From assembly GCF_019345525.1 (NCBI RefSeq), contig NZ_JAHKRA010000014.1, positions 1 through 64,000 of the forward strand: a stretch of DNA of 64,000 nt, in the 5' to 3' direction. This document shows, one piece after another, positions 18,667-25,325 of this stretch; position 1 is the stretch's first letter, and the number at the start of each line of letters is the position of its first letter. Both the position numbers and the translations under genes were made by a program. Below the pieces are notes generated by a model that saw nothing but the letters and a program-made list of their open reading frames with translations, did no database searches and was not told the DNA's origin. The stretch comes from Flavobacterium sp. NKUCC04_CG (lineage in GTDB: Bacteria > Bacteroidota > Bacteroidia > Flavobacteriales > Flavobacteriaceae).

Positions 18667-18698
18667 TTGGAAAGTATTTGGTTTTGGGGTTATATTTG
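18667..18698 (+). promoter_or_regulatory. Promoter of the amino-acid dehydrogenase gene
   Basis: TTG at 18667-18669, a 21-base spacer and TATATTTG at 18691-18698, 31 bases before the ATG. Confidence 0.75.
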
Positions 18699-18729
18699 TG
18701 CGAACTAATCAAAAACTAAAATTTTTTAA

Positions 18730-19956
18730 ATGAAAGATTTATTAAAGAAATTCGAGGATAAAGAACCAGAGATTGTATTTCATTGGCAAGATGCAGAAAC
18801 GGAAGCAGAAGGCTGGGCCGTAATTAACTCTTTGCGCGGTGGTGCAGCTGGTGGAGGTACTCGTATGAGAAAAGGTTTAGATAAAAATGAAGTGCTGTCT
18901 TTGGCTAAAACGATGGAAGTAAAGTTCTCTGTTTCTGGACCAGCCATAGGTGGAGCAAAATCTGGAATTAACTTTGACCCAAATGATCCTCGTAAAAAAG
19001 GCGTTTTGGAACGTTGGTATAAAGCGGTTTTTCCGTTGTTAAAAAATTATTACGGTACTGGAGGTGATATGAACGTGGACGAAATTCACGAAGTAATTCC
19101 AATGACGGAGGCTTGTGGTCTTTGGCATCCACAGGAAGGTGTTTTTAACGGACATTTTAAACCTACTGAAGCAGAGAAAATTACAAGAATTGGACAATTG
19201 CGTCAAGGTGTTGTAAAAGATGTAGAAAGTGAAGTTTACTCTCCACAAGTAAACAAGAGATATAAAGTAGCTGATTTGATTACTGGATTTGGTGTTGCAG
19301 AAGCGGTTTTGCATTATTACACGATTTACGGTGGATCTGTTGTTGGAAAACGCGCTATCATCCAAGGATTTGGAAATGTAGGTTCGGCAGCAGCTTATTA
19401 TTTAGCTAAAATGGGAGCTAAAGTAGTGGGTATTATCGACCGTGATGGAGGTATTATCAATGAAAACGGATTCTCATTTGAAGAAATTAAAACCTTATAC
19501 ATCAACAAAAAAGGAAATACTTTAGTAGCAGATAACATGATTCCTTTTGAGGAAATTAATGCTAAAATATGGAGCATAGGTGCAGAGATTTTTACGCCTT
19601 GCGCTGCTTCAAGATTGGTGACTAAAGACCAATTGGATCAAATGATTGGAAACGGATTAGAGGTAATTTCTTGTGGAGCAAATGTACCGTTTGCAGATAA
19701 AGAAATTTTCTTTGGACCTATTATGGAAATGGTAGATAGTAAAATCAGTTTAATTCCAGATTTTATTTCAAATTGTGGTATGGCTCGTGTATTTGCGTAT
19801 TTGATGAGTTCTAAAGTAGATTTGACCGATGAGGCTATTTTTGAAGATGCTTCTGCTATTATTGGTAAGGCTTTAAAAGCGGCACACCAACGCAATAGTT
19901 CTAAGCAAAATATCAGTGCTACTGCCTTTGAAATTGCCTTAAAACAATTGGTATAG
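18730..19956 (+). CDS. Glu/Leu/Phe/Val family amino-acid dehydrogenase
   Basis: A 408-residue NAD(P)-dependent amino-acid dehydrogenase. The catalytic segment GPAIGGAKSGINFDP holds the lysine of the family. TGGDMNVDEI follows, and the C-terminal Rossmann domain begins with IIQGFGNVGSAAAYYLAKMGAKVVGIIDRDGG. The enzyme deaminates an amino acid to its 2-oxo acid in the cytoplasm. The family contains glutamate, leucine, valine and phenylalanine enzymes and the substrate cannot be settled from sequence alone. It is somewhat shorter than hexameric glutamate dehydrogenases and longer than typical leucine dehydrogenases. Confidence 0.88.
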   Translation: MKDLLKKFEDKEPEIVFHWQDAETEAEGWAVINSLRGGAAGGGTRMRKGLDKNEVLSLAKTMEVKFSVSGPAIGGAKSGINFDPNDPRKKGVLERWYKAVFPLLKNYYGTGGDMNVDEIHEVIPMTEACGLWHPQEGVFNGHFKPTEAEKITRIGQLRQGVVKDVESEVYSPQVNKRYKVADLITGFGVAEAVLHYYTIYGGSVVGKRAIIQGFGNVGSAAAYYLAKMGAKVVGIIDRDGGIINENGFSFEEIKTLYINKKGNTLVADNMIPFEEINAKIWSIGAEIFTPCAASRLVTKDQLDQMIGNGLEVISCGANVPFADKEIFFGPIMEMVDSKISLIPDFISNCGMARVFAYLMSSKVDLTDEAIFEDASAIIGKALKAAHQRNSSKQNISATAFEIALKQLV

Positions 19957-19987
19957 TATTAGTAGTATATACTTGACTTATTTTCAG

Positions 19988-19995
19988 TATTTTTG
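19988..19995 (+). promoter_or_regulatory. -7 box of the TonB-like gene
   Basis: TATTTTTG matches TAnnTTTG, 31 bases before the first ATG. No well-placed TTG is visible. Confidence 0.5.
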
Positions 19996-20025
19996 TTGTA
20001 ATTATCCCGTATAGCTATCCTTTTT

Positions 20026-20940
20026 ATGAACATGAAATTAACATCTGAAGAAAAAAAATCAATGGGGATCACTTTGGCGATCTGTACTTTATTGTTTTTG
20101 ATTTTATTTTTGATTCGTTTTATTTCTCCTGCTGCAGTAGAAAATTTTGCAGGCGGTGGAGGTGGCGGAGGTGTGACTGTGAATTTTGGAGATAGTGATT
20201 TGGGATCGGGTGCTGATTTTACTAGTGAAGTGCTTCAAGTTACCGATAACAACAAAACACAACAAGCTGTAGTTGTTCCCGATGAAGAAAACATCATTAC
20301 ACGCGAAAATTCTTTAGAAGAAACCGCAGTCATTCCGAAAAGGGAAACCGCAGTAAAAAACAAACCAAAGGAAGAAGTTAAGAAAGAAGTTGTGGTAAAA
20401 CCAGTGGTAGAAAAGCCTAAGGTTTCCAAAACGACTGATGATGCTTTGGCCAATTTGCTTAACGGGTCTAAAAAAGGCGGAGATGGTGATGATAAAACAG
20501 CAGGTAACAAAGGTAAGGCTGACGGTAGTTTGACTTCGGGAGGTTATTATGGATCAGGCGGCTCCGGTGGTGGTACTGGAGGTGGTAACGGCACGGGTTC
20601 GGGTACGGGTAGCGGAAGCGGTACAGGTAGCGGCTCAGGCGGTGGATCCGGGAGTGGTTCTGGCGGAGGTATCGGATATTCTTTAGGGGGTAGAAAAGCC
20701 TTGGTAAAACCACAACCAAAATACACGTGTAACGAAGTTGGGAAGGTAGTTGTAGAAGTCGTAGTAGATAAAAATGGGGTAACCACTTCAGCAGTAGCAG
20801 GAGTAAAGGGAACAACAAATAACTCGCGTTGTCTTTTAGATCAAGCCAAAATAGCGGCACTCAATACCAAATGGGAAGCTAGTGCAAATGCGCCAGACAA
20901 GCAGATTGGCAATATAATTTACAATTTTAGTCTAAATTAA
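20026..20940 (+). CDS. TonB-like energy transducer with Gly/Ser-rich linker
   Basis: 304 residues: one N-terminal membrane helix (about 16-36, TLAICTLLFLILFLIRFI), a poly-Gly patch, a charged Lys/Glu/Val region (about 90-140), a long Gly/Ser/Thr linker (about 175-222), and a C-terminal domain of about 75 residues (GGRKALVKPQPKYTCNEVGKV onward) like the TonB C-terminal fold, with two Cys that could form a disulphide. It probably transmits proton-motive force from ExbB/ExbD to outer-membrane receptors. The exbB-exbD genes face it, and two TonB-dependent receptors lie in the window. ATG 20032 is an equally good start. The unusual linker replaces the more common Pro/Lys-rich one. Confidence 0.75.
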   Translation: MNMKLTSEEKKSMGITLAICTLLFLILFLIRFISPAAVENFAGGGGGGGVTVNFGDSDLGSGADFTSEVLQVTDNNKTQQAVVVPDEENIITRENSLEETAVIPKRETAVKNKPKEEVKKEVVVKPVVEKPKVSKTTDDALANLLNGSKKGGDGDDKTAGNKGKADGSLTSGGYYGSGGSGGGTGGGNGTGSGTGSGSGTGSGSGGGSGSGSGGGIGYSLGGRKALVKPQPKYTCNEVGKVVVEVVVDKNGVTTSAVAGVKGTTNNSRCLLDQAKIAALNTKWEASANAPDKQIGNIIYNFSLN

Positions 20941-20964
20941 AGAAAGTATTTAACTAATAGATAT

Positions 20965-21001
20965 AAAAAAGCGGAAGTCCATATGGACTTCCGCTTTTTT
21001 A
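20965..21001 (+). terminator. Perfect-palindrome terminator of the TonB-like gene
   Basis: AAAAAAGCGGAAGTCC (20965-20980) pairs perfectly with GGACTTCCGCTTTTTT (20985-21000) around ATAT. Confidence 0.9.
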
Positions 21002-21013
21002 TTATCAACCCGA

Positions 21014-21237
21014 CTATATGTCTATATGTCTATTTGCCTATTCGCCTATTCGCCTATTTGCCTATTTGCCTATTTGCCTATTTGCCTATTTGCCTATTTG
21101 CCTATATGTCTATTCGCATATCAGCATATCAGCATATCAGCGTATCAGCGTATCAGCGTATCAGCGTATCAGCGTATCAGCGTATCAGCGTATCAGCGTA
21201 TCAGCGTATCAGCGTATCAGCGTATCAGCGTATCAGC
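21014..21237. repeat. Octanucleotide tandem array of 28 units between convergent terminators
   Basis: 28 uninterrupted 8-base units with no spacers. Units 1-13 are CTATTTGC-like: CTATATGT x2, CTATTTGC, CTATTCGC x2, CTATTTGC x6, CTATATGT, CTATTCGC. Units 14-16 are ATATCAGC and units 17-28 are identical GTATCAGC. All fit nTATnnGn, so one ancestral octamer seems to have expanded into two blocks. The array is bounded by the tonB terminator 13 bases to the left, and it abuts the exbD terminator on the right. Because 8 is not a multiple of 3, long frames stay open through it on the plus strand, but they look like artefacts. It is not a CRISPR array. Confidence 0.95.
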
Positions 21238-21238
21238 A

Positions 21239-21268
21239 AAAAAAAGAGGCCATCAAGCCTCTTTTTTT
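21239..21268. terminator. Bidirectional terminator of exbD
   Basis: AAAAAAAGAGGC (21239-21250) pairs with GCCTCTTTTTTT (21257-21268) with a CATCAA loop. It starts directly after the last octamer unit. Confidence 0.85.
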
Positions 21269-21271
21269 AAT

Positions 21272-21667
21272 TTATTTACCACTTGTGGCAATAACGAATT
21301 TCAGATTGTTTTTTACGCCTATTTGCAAGACATCTACGAGGTCTTGTACTTGGAGGTTGTATGGAATGCGAACCACTACAGTTTGGTCTGCTTCTGTACC
21401 TATTTTAGTTAATAAAGTAGCTTCGAGCTCTTCAAAGGCAACTTCTTGTTTGTCTAGGAAAAACTTTTTGTCTTCGGTTACCGACAAACTGATTAATTGC
21501 TTGTTGGTTTTTTCATTAGCTGCTGCTTTAGGCAGGGTCATTTTAATAACATTAGGATTGGCTAATGTGGAAATGATTAAGAAGAACAACAGCAAGAAGA
21601 ACATGATATCGCTCAAAGATGAGGTGGCTACTTCTGCTTGAAATCGTTTATTTCTTTTGATCGCCAT
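21272..21667 (-). CDS. exbD: ExbD/TolR-family biopolymer transporter
   Basis: 131 residues: a short cytoplasmic start (MAIKRNKRFQAEVATSSLSD), one membrane helix (about 20-38, IMFFLLLFFLIISTLA) carrying the conserved SLSDIMFF segment with the proton-accepting Asp, and a periplasmic TolR-like domain. With ExbB it forms the proton channel that drives TonB. The start overlaps the end of exbB by 20 bases, so the two are translationally coupled. Confidence 0.92.
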   Translation of the reverse strand: MAIKRNKRFQAEVATSSLSDIMFFLLLFFLIISTLANPNVIKMTLPKAAANEKTNKQLISLSVTEDKKFFLDKQEVAFEELEATLLTKIGTEADQTVVVRIPYNLQVQDLVDVLQIGVKNNLKFVIATSGK

Positions 21668-22361
21668 TGGGTCTTTGGATTATGTTAACAAATTCTAATA
21701 CGTTTTTTTGAACGGTCAATGAAAAATTGTCAATCATACCGTTTAGTAAATGGTAACCGGCATAGGCTATAATACCAACGATTAAACCGGCTCCACTACT
21801 GATCATTTTTTCGTATAATCCACCAGAAATATTACCGATACTGATGTTTTCAGTTACGGAGATACTATAGAAAATTTTGATAACTCCCGAAATGGTTCCC
21901 ACAAAACCTAAAGTGGGAGCAATACCGGCAATAAGTCCCAAATGGCCTAATTTTTTTTCCATTTGACCAATTTCGATATTGGCAACTTTCTCCATATTAG
22001 ACTCTATTTCAGAAATAGGTCGCCCAATGGTTAAAACACCTTCTTTTAAAACACGAGCAGCTGCGGCTCCATTTCGATCTGCTGCCGAAGCGGCTAATTC
22101 AAGATTTCCAGAGTTTAAATGAGTACGTACATCTTGAATCAGATGGGCATCAGATTTTGCTGTTTTTTTAATATATAAATAACGTTCTATGATAACATAG
22201 ATAGTGTAAATCAATAAAAAGATAATGGGAATTAAAAACACCCCTCCCTTTAAAATAAAGTCCAAAACAGAAATCTCTTTTTCGCCAGAAATTCCTTGAA
22301 TCATGGCTCCTGTAGCCTGGCTAATGGTGTCGTTTTGAGCTTGTAAAAAAAATAGCATCAT
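21648..22361 (-). CDS. exbB: MotA/TolQ/ExbB-family proton channel protein
   Basis: 237 residues with three membrane helices (about 36-57, 127-150 and 170-195). The family core is APTLGFVGTISGVIKIFYSI with ISGGLYEKMISSGAGLIVGIIAYAGY. It forms the pentameric channel around ExbD. A Met-Met start is followed by a hydrophobic run (LFFLQAQ) that resembles the end of a signal peptide, as in many ExbB homologues of Bacteroidota. A near-consensus -7 element (TATCTTTA, minus strand, near 22415) lies upstream. Confidence 0.9.
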   Translation of the reverse strand: MMLFFLQAQNDTISQATGAMIQGISGEKEISVLDFILKGGVFLIPIIFLLIYTIYVIIERYLYIKKTAKSDAHLIQDVRTHLNSGNLELAASAADRNGAAAARVLKEGVLTIGRPISEIESNMEKVANIEIGQMEKKLGHLGLIAGIAPTLGFVGTISGVIKIFYSISVTENISIGNISGGLYEKMISSGAGLIVGIIAYAGYHLLNGMIDNFSLTVQKNVLEFVNIIQRPNGDQKK

Positions 22362-22494
22362 AAATAATGTAGTTCTAGTGTTTATTGTGAAAAATGTCTC
22401 AATTTTGCAATAAAGATAATTTTCTATATTTTAATATACTAAGAAAAATTAGAAAATATTTTAGAACACTGAAAGTAAAGTATATAACTTAATA

Positions 22495-23721
22495 ATGGCA
22501 TTGATGAGCTATCAAGAAACCCTGGATTGGATGTTTTCTCAACTCCCTATGTATCAGAGACAAGGCGCCTCTGCTTATAAAAAAGATTTGACTAATACGT
22601 TGAAATTAGTTGAACATTTAGGGCACCCGGAAAAGGGGCTAAAAATGATTCACGTTGCGGGTACCAATGGTAAAGGGTCCACATCGTCGATGATTGCGTC
22701 TGTGTTACAAGAAGCAGGGTATAAAGTAGGTTTGTATACGTCACCCCATTTAAAGGATTTTCGCGAGCGGATTCGCATTAATGGCATAGAAATATCAGCA
22801 GCGTTTGTTTGTGAATTTATAGCGAATAACAAAACTTTTTTTGAAGAAAATGATCTGAGCTTTTTTGAAATGACGGTGGGTATGGCCTTCGAATATTTTC
22901 AACAACAAGCCGTGGATGTAGCGGTTATTGAAGTCGGTATGGGAGGGCGATTGGATTCTACCAATATCATTACGCCTTTGGTTTCTGTAATAACGAATAT
23001 AGGAATGGATCACACAGCTTTTTTAGGTAACAGCTTGGCTGAAATCGCTTATGAAAAGGCTGGTATTATAAAAGCAGGTATACCTGTGGTCATTGGTGAG
23101 TATGATTCTGAAACGCAACCGGTATTTTTAAAACGCGCTATGGAGCTGCATGCCCCTATTTTTTTCGCATCCGATTTAATGAAAAAGAGCACCCATACAG
23201 CCGATTTAACTGGGGCTTATCAAATGCACAATATTCGAACGGCCAGACAAGTCCTAGCTATTCTACGCGATTATTTTGATATTAGCGCCGACAATGAAAG
23301 AAATGGCTTGTTAAAAACCACTAGTAATACCGGTTTAGAAGGACGTTGGCAAATTTTACAACAGCATCCGTTGGTTATTGCAGATACAGCGCATAACAGC
23401 CATGCTTTAAAAATTGTTTTAAAACAATTAGCTGAAGCTCAAAAAGAGCAATTGTTTTTTGTTTTGGGTGTGGTGGATGATAAAGATTTGAGTAGTATTT
23501 TACCTTTGTTTCCCCAAAATGCAAAATATTTTTTCTGCAAACCCCAAGTGCCTCGTGGATTGGCAGCAGCTGAATTGGCGGTAAAGGCGGCCGAATTTGG
23601 GTTGAATGGCGAGGTTTGTGATTCTGTATCAGCTGCTTATCAAAAAGCATTGAAAACAGCACAACCGCAAGATTTGATTTACATAGGTGGTAGTACGTTT
23701 GTGGTTGCAGAAATTTTATAA
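22495..23721 (+). CDS. folC: Bifunctional dihydrofolate/folylpolyglutamate synthase
   Basis: A 408-residue Mur-ligase-fold enzyme with the P-loop HVAGTNGKGSTSSMIA (about 53-68), the SPHL segment (LYTSPHLKDFRERIRING), the VIEVGMGGRLDSTN motif and a C-terminal domain beginning near LEGRWQ. It adds glutamate to dihydropteroate and to folates in the cytoplasm. The ATG at 22504 (MSYQETLDWMFSQLPMYQ) is an equally likely start because homology-like sequence begins there. With folD at 46779 this is the second folate gene of the window. Confidence 0.93.
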   Translation: MALMSYQETLDWMFSQLPMYQRQGASAYKKDLTNTLKLVEHLGHPEKGLKMIHVAGTNGKGSTSSMIASVLQEAGYKVGLYTSPHLKDFRERIRINGIEISAAFVCEFIANNKTFFEENDLSFFEMTVGMAFEYFQQQAVDVAVIEVGMGGRLDSTNIITPLVSVITNIGMDHTAFLGNSLAEIAYEKAGIIKAGIPVVIGEYDSETQPVFLKRAMELHAPIFFASDLMKKSTHTADLTGAYQMHNIRTARQVLAILRDYFDISADNERNGLLKTTSNTGLEGRWQILQQHPLVIADTAHNSHALKIVLKQLAEAQKEQLFFVLGVVDDKDLSSILPLFPQNAKYFFCKPQVPRGLAAAELAVKAAEFGLNGEVCDSVSAAYQKALKTAQPQDLIYIGGSTFVVAEIL

Positions 23722-23760
23722 AAAAAATCAATAAAAGCTTTCAGAATCCAAATACAGTTG

Positions 23761-23768
23761 TATATTTG
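23761..23768 (+). promoter_or_regulatory. -7 box of the tRNA-Val cluster
   Basis: TATATTTG lies 36 bases before the first tRNA and matches TAnnTTTG. Confidence 0.6.
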
Positions 23769-23803
23769 CACCCGTAATCAAGTAAAGGATTACAGCTTTT
23801 AAA

Positions 23804-23878
23804 GGGCGATTAGCTCAGTTGGTTCAGAGCATCTCGTTTACACCGAGAGGGTCGGGGGTTCGAATCCCTCATCGCCCA
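23804..23878 (+). tRNA. tRNA-Val (anticodon TAC), copy 1
   Basis: A 75-base cloverleaf: acceptor GGGCGAT/ATCGCCC plus discriminator A, D arm TAGCTCAGTTGGTTCAGAGC, anticodon stem-loop TCTCG-TTTACAC-CGAGA with anticodon TAC, and T arm GGGGGTTCGAATCCCTC. CCA is not encoded. Identical to copies 2 and 3. Confidence 0.97.
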
Positions 23879-23951
23879 CAACCTTTAAAAGATAACAACT
23901 CACGTTGGTTGTTATAGAATAGTATTCCGAAGAATATTTTTAAAGTACTTC

Positions 23952-24026
23952 GGGCGATTAGCTCAGTTGGTTCAGAGCATCTCGTTTACACCGAGAGGGT
24001 CGGGGGTTCGAATCCCTCATCGCCCA
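23952..24026 (+). tRNA. tRNA-Val (anticodon TAC), copy 2
   Basis: The 75 bases are identical to copy 1. The 73-base spacer before it carries a weak AACAA/TTGTT stem (near 23893-23916). Confidence 0.97.
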
Positions 24027-24040
24027 CATATTGAAATGCT

Positions 24041-24065
24041 TTTTAACGATGAATCATCGTTAAAA
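24041..24065. repeat. 12-base inverted repeat in the spacer between tRNA copies 2 and 3
   Basis: TTTTAACGATGA (24041-24052) and TCATCGTTAAAA (24054-24065) form a perfect inverted repeat around one base. Possibly a processing stem in the precursor tRNA transcript. Confidence 0.6.
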
Positions 24066-24093
24066 TTAAAACCGAATACTTTTATAGTAATTC

Positions 24094-24168
24094 GGGCGAT
24101 TAGCTCAGTTGGTTCAGAGCATCTCGTTTACACCGAGAGGGTCGGGGGTTCGAATCCCTCATCGCCCA
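24094..24168 (+). tRNA. tRNA-Val (anticodon TAC), copy 3
   Basis: The 75 bases are identical to copies 1 and 2. Here the discriminator A is followed by CCA (24169-24171), unlike the other two copies. Confidence 0.97.
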
Positions 24169-24173
24169 CCATT

Positions 24174-24209
24174 AAGGACAAAGAAATTTTATTTCTTTGT
24201 CCTTTTTTT
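24174..24209 (+). terminator. Terminator of the tRNA-Val cluster
   Basis: AAGGACAAAGAAAT (24174-24187) pairs with ATTTCTTTGTCCTT (24191-24204), then a T tract. Confidence 0.88.
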
Positions 24210-24350
24210 GTTATAATCTATTTAAACATACGACGGGTTGGATTTTTTAAATTGATTTTTTGCATACAGTGGCTAGTCTAAATCAGGATATTCATATATA
24301 GGTAAGTTATATTTTAACGGTTAAAATCTAAAACACGCAAATGTTCCGAT

Positions 24351-24358
24351 TATCTTTG
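24351..24358 (+). promoter_or_regulatory. -7 box of the HPP protein gene
   Basis: TATCTTTG, 23 bases before the ATG at 24382. It fixes the start because any upstream GTG (24358) would lie inside the promoter. Confidence 0.7.
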
Positions 24359-24381
24359 TGTTTTTAGTGTATTCCCCAATT

Positions 24382-24975
24382 ATGAAAAAGAATATCAAAC
24401 GAACGGCTCGAATTACGCGTTATGTCATTTATAAAGAAACCTTGGTCGATTCTAAAGAGCATTTTTGGTCTTTTGTCGGTGCTTTTGTCGGTATAGGGGT
24501 TATTGCTTATATACAGAGTTTTTGGTTTACTCAATTGGAAAATGTGTTTTTAATCGGTTCTTTTGGCGCCTCATCGGTGCTTATTTATGGGGCTATAGAC
24601 AGTCCGTTAGCTCAACCTCGAAATTTGATTGGAGGACATGTGGTGTCTGCCATTATTGGTGTTACGGTGGCTAAGTTATTTCCGGACATGATTTATATCG
24701 CAGCGCCATTGGCGGTGTCTCTATCTATAGTGGGCATGCAAATGACTAAAACCATACATCCCCCAGGAGGCGCTACGGCACTTATAGCTGTAGCCGATAC
24801 TGGCGCGGTAAAAAGCTTGGGATATTATTATGTTTTTTCACCGGTTTTAACTGGGGCGTTGATCTTGTTTTTGGTGGCATTGGTTTTTAATAATATGACT
24901 TCAAACAGGAGTTATCCCAAACATTCCAAGTTTTTTTCAAAAAGAAAAACCAAAAGCCTTTTTAAAAAGACTTAG
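24382..24975 (+). CDS. HPP-family integral membrane protein
   Basis: 197 residues. A basic N-terminus (MKKNIKRTARITRYVIYKE) is followed by four or so membrane helices and the family signature TIHPPGGATALIA (about residues 128-140), which gives HPP proteins their name (PF04982). IDSPLAQPRNLIGGH is also conserved. Some members are linked to nitrite transport in plastids and cyanobacteria; the role here is unknown. The tail is Lys-rich (SKFFSKRKTKSLFKKT). I start at ATG 24382, not at the upstream in-frame GTG, because the latter overlaps the -7 box. Confidence 0.9.
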   Translation: MKKNIKRTARITRYVIYKETLVDSKEHFWSFVGAFVGIGVIAYIQSFWFTQLENVFLIGSFGASSVLIYGAIDSPLAQPRNLIGGHVVSAIIGVTVAKLFPDMIYIAAPLAVSLSIVGMQMTKTIHPPGGATALIAVADTGAVKSLGYYYVFSPVLTGALILFLVALVFNNMTSNRSYPKHSKFFSKRKTKSLFKKT

Positions 24976-25325
24976 AGCAATTTTTTCGCTGACTATCCTA
25001 CTTTTTATGCCAAACTTTTATGGAGTCGTTTTTGGATTAAGAAGTGAGGTGTTTAGCAGTAAGCTCTTAGAGTTATAAAGCCGTGGGAAGTTGGTGTTGT
25101 TAGGGTTTATGCGTATTCTAAGTTTTGAATGAAATCCAGACAGTTGAGTTAGCATTCGGACGATGCATAACTTTGCATAATTCGTTTATTATTATAATTT
25201 ATTGATTATCTTTGCATTCTAATCAAAATACAATTTCATGTTGTAAATCATTTCTTTCGGAAAATAAACGGCACTAGCGATTTCGCTGGACACTGTTATT
25301 ATTCATTCTTTACAAGAGAGAAATC
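24976..25325. other. Intergenic region with promoter and leader of the ABC-F gene
   Basis: No gene is seen. A TATCTTTG -7 box at 25207-25214 implies a leader of about 105 bases, long for this genome, before the ABC-F ATG. The leader holds a small stem AGCG-ATTT-CGCT (25276-25287). Long leaders on some antibiotic-resistance ABC-F genes control expression by attenuation, but nothing here proves this. Confidence 0.4.
25207..25214 (+). promoter_or_regulatory. -7 box of the ABC-F gene
   Basis: TATCTTTG matches TAnnTTTG. No TTG at the usual spacing. Confidence 0.6.

Noticed and set aside
20468..20860. Minus-strand frames of 79 and 130 codons opposite the TonB-like gene
   Set aside because: They are shadows of the Gly/Ser-rich linker, giving Pro- or Arg/Tyr-rich low-complexity peptides.
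21014..21237. CRISPR array
   Set aside because: Units are 8 bases and contiguous with no spacers, and no cas gene is in the window.
20983..21641. Long plus-strand open frames running through the octamer array (including one of about 200 codons)
   Set aside because: The array has no stop codon in any plus frame because of its unit sequence, giving peptides such as repeated CLFAYLPI and SAYQRISV. Beyond the array the frames run antisense to exbD. No export or domain pattern is seen, and two terminators flank the array.
23967..24281. Open frame over tRNA-Val copies 2 and 3
   Set aside because: The frame is a by-product of the tRNA sequences (SVGSEHLVYTERVGGSNPSSP is the well-known tRNA translation artefact).
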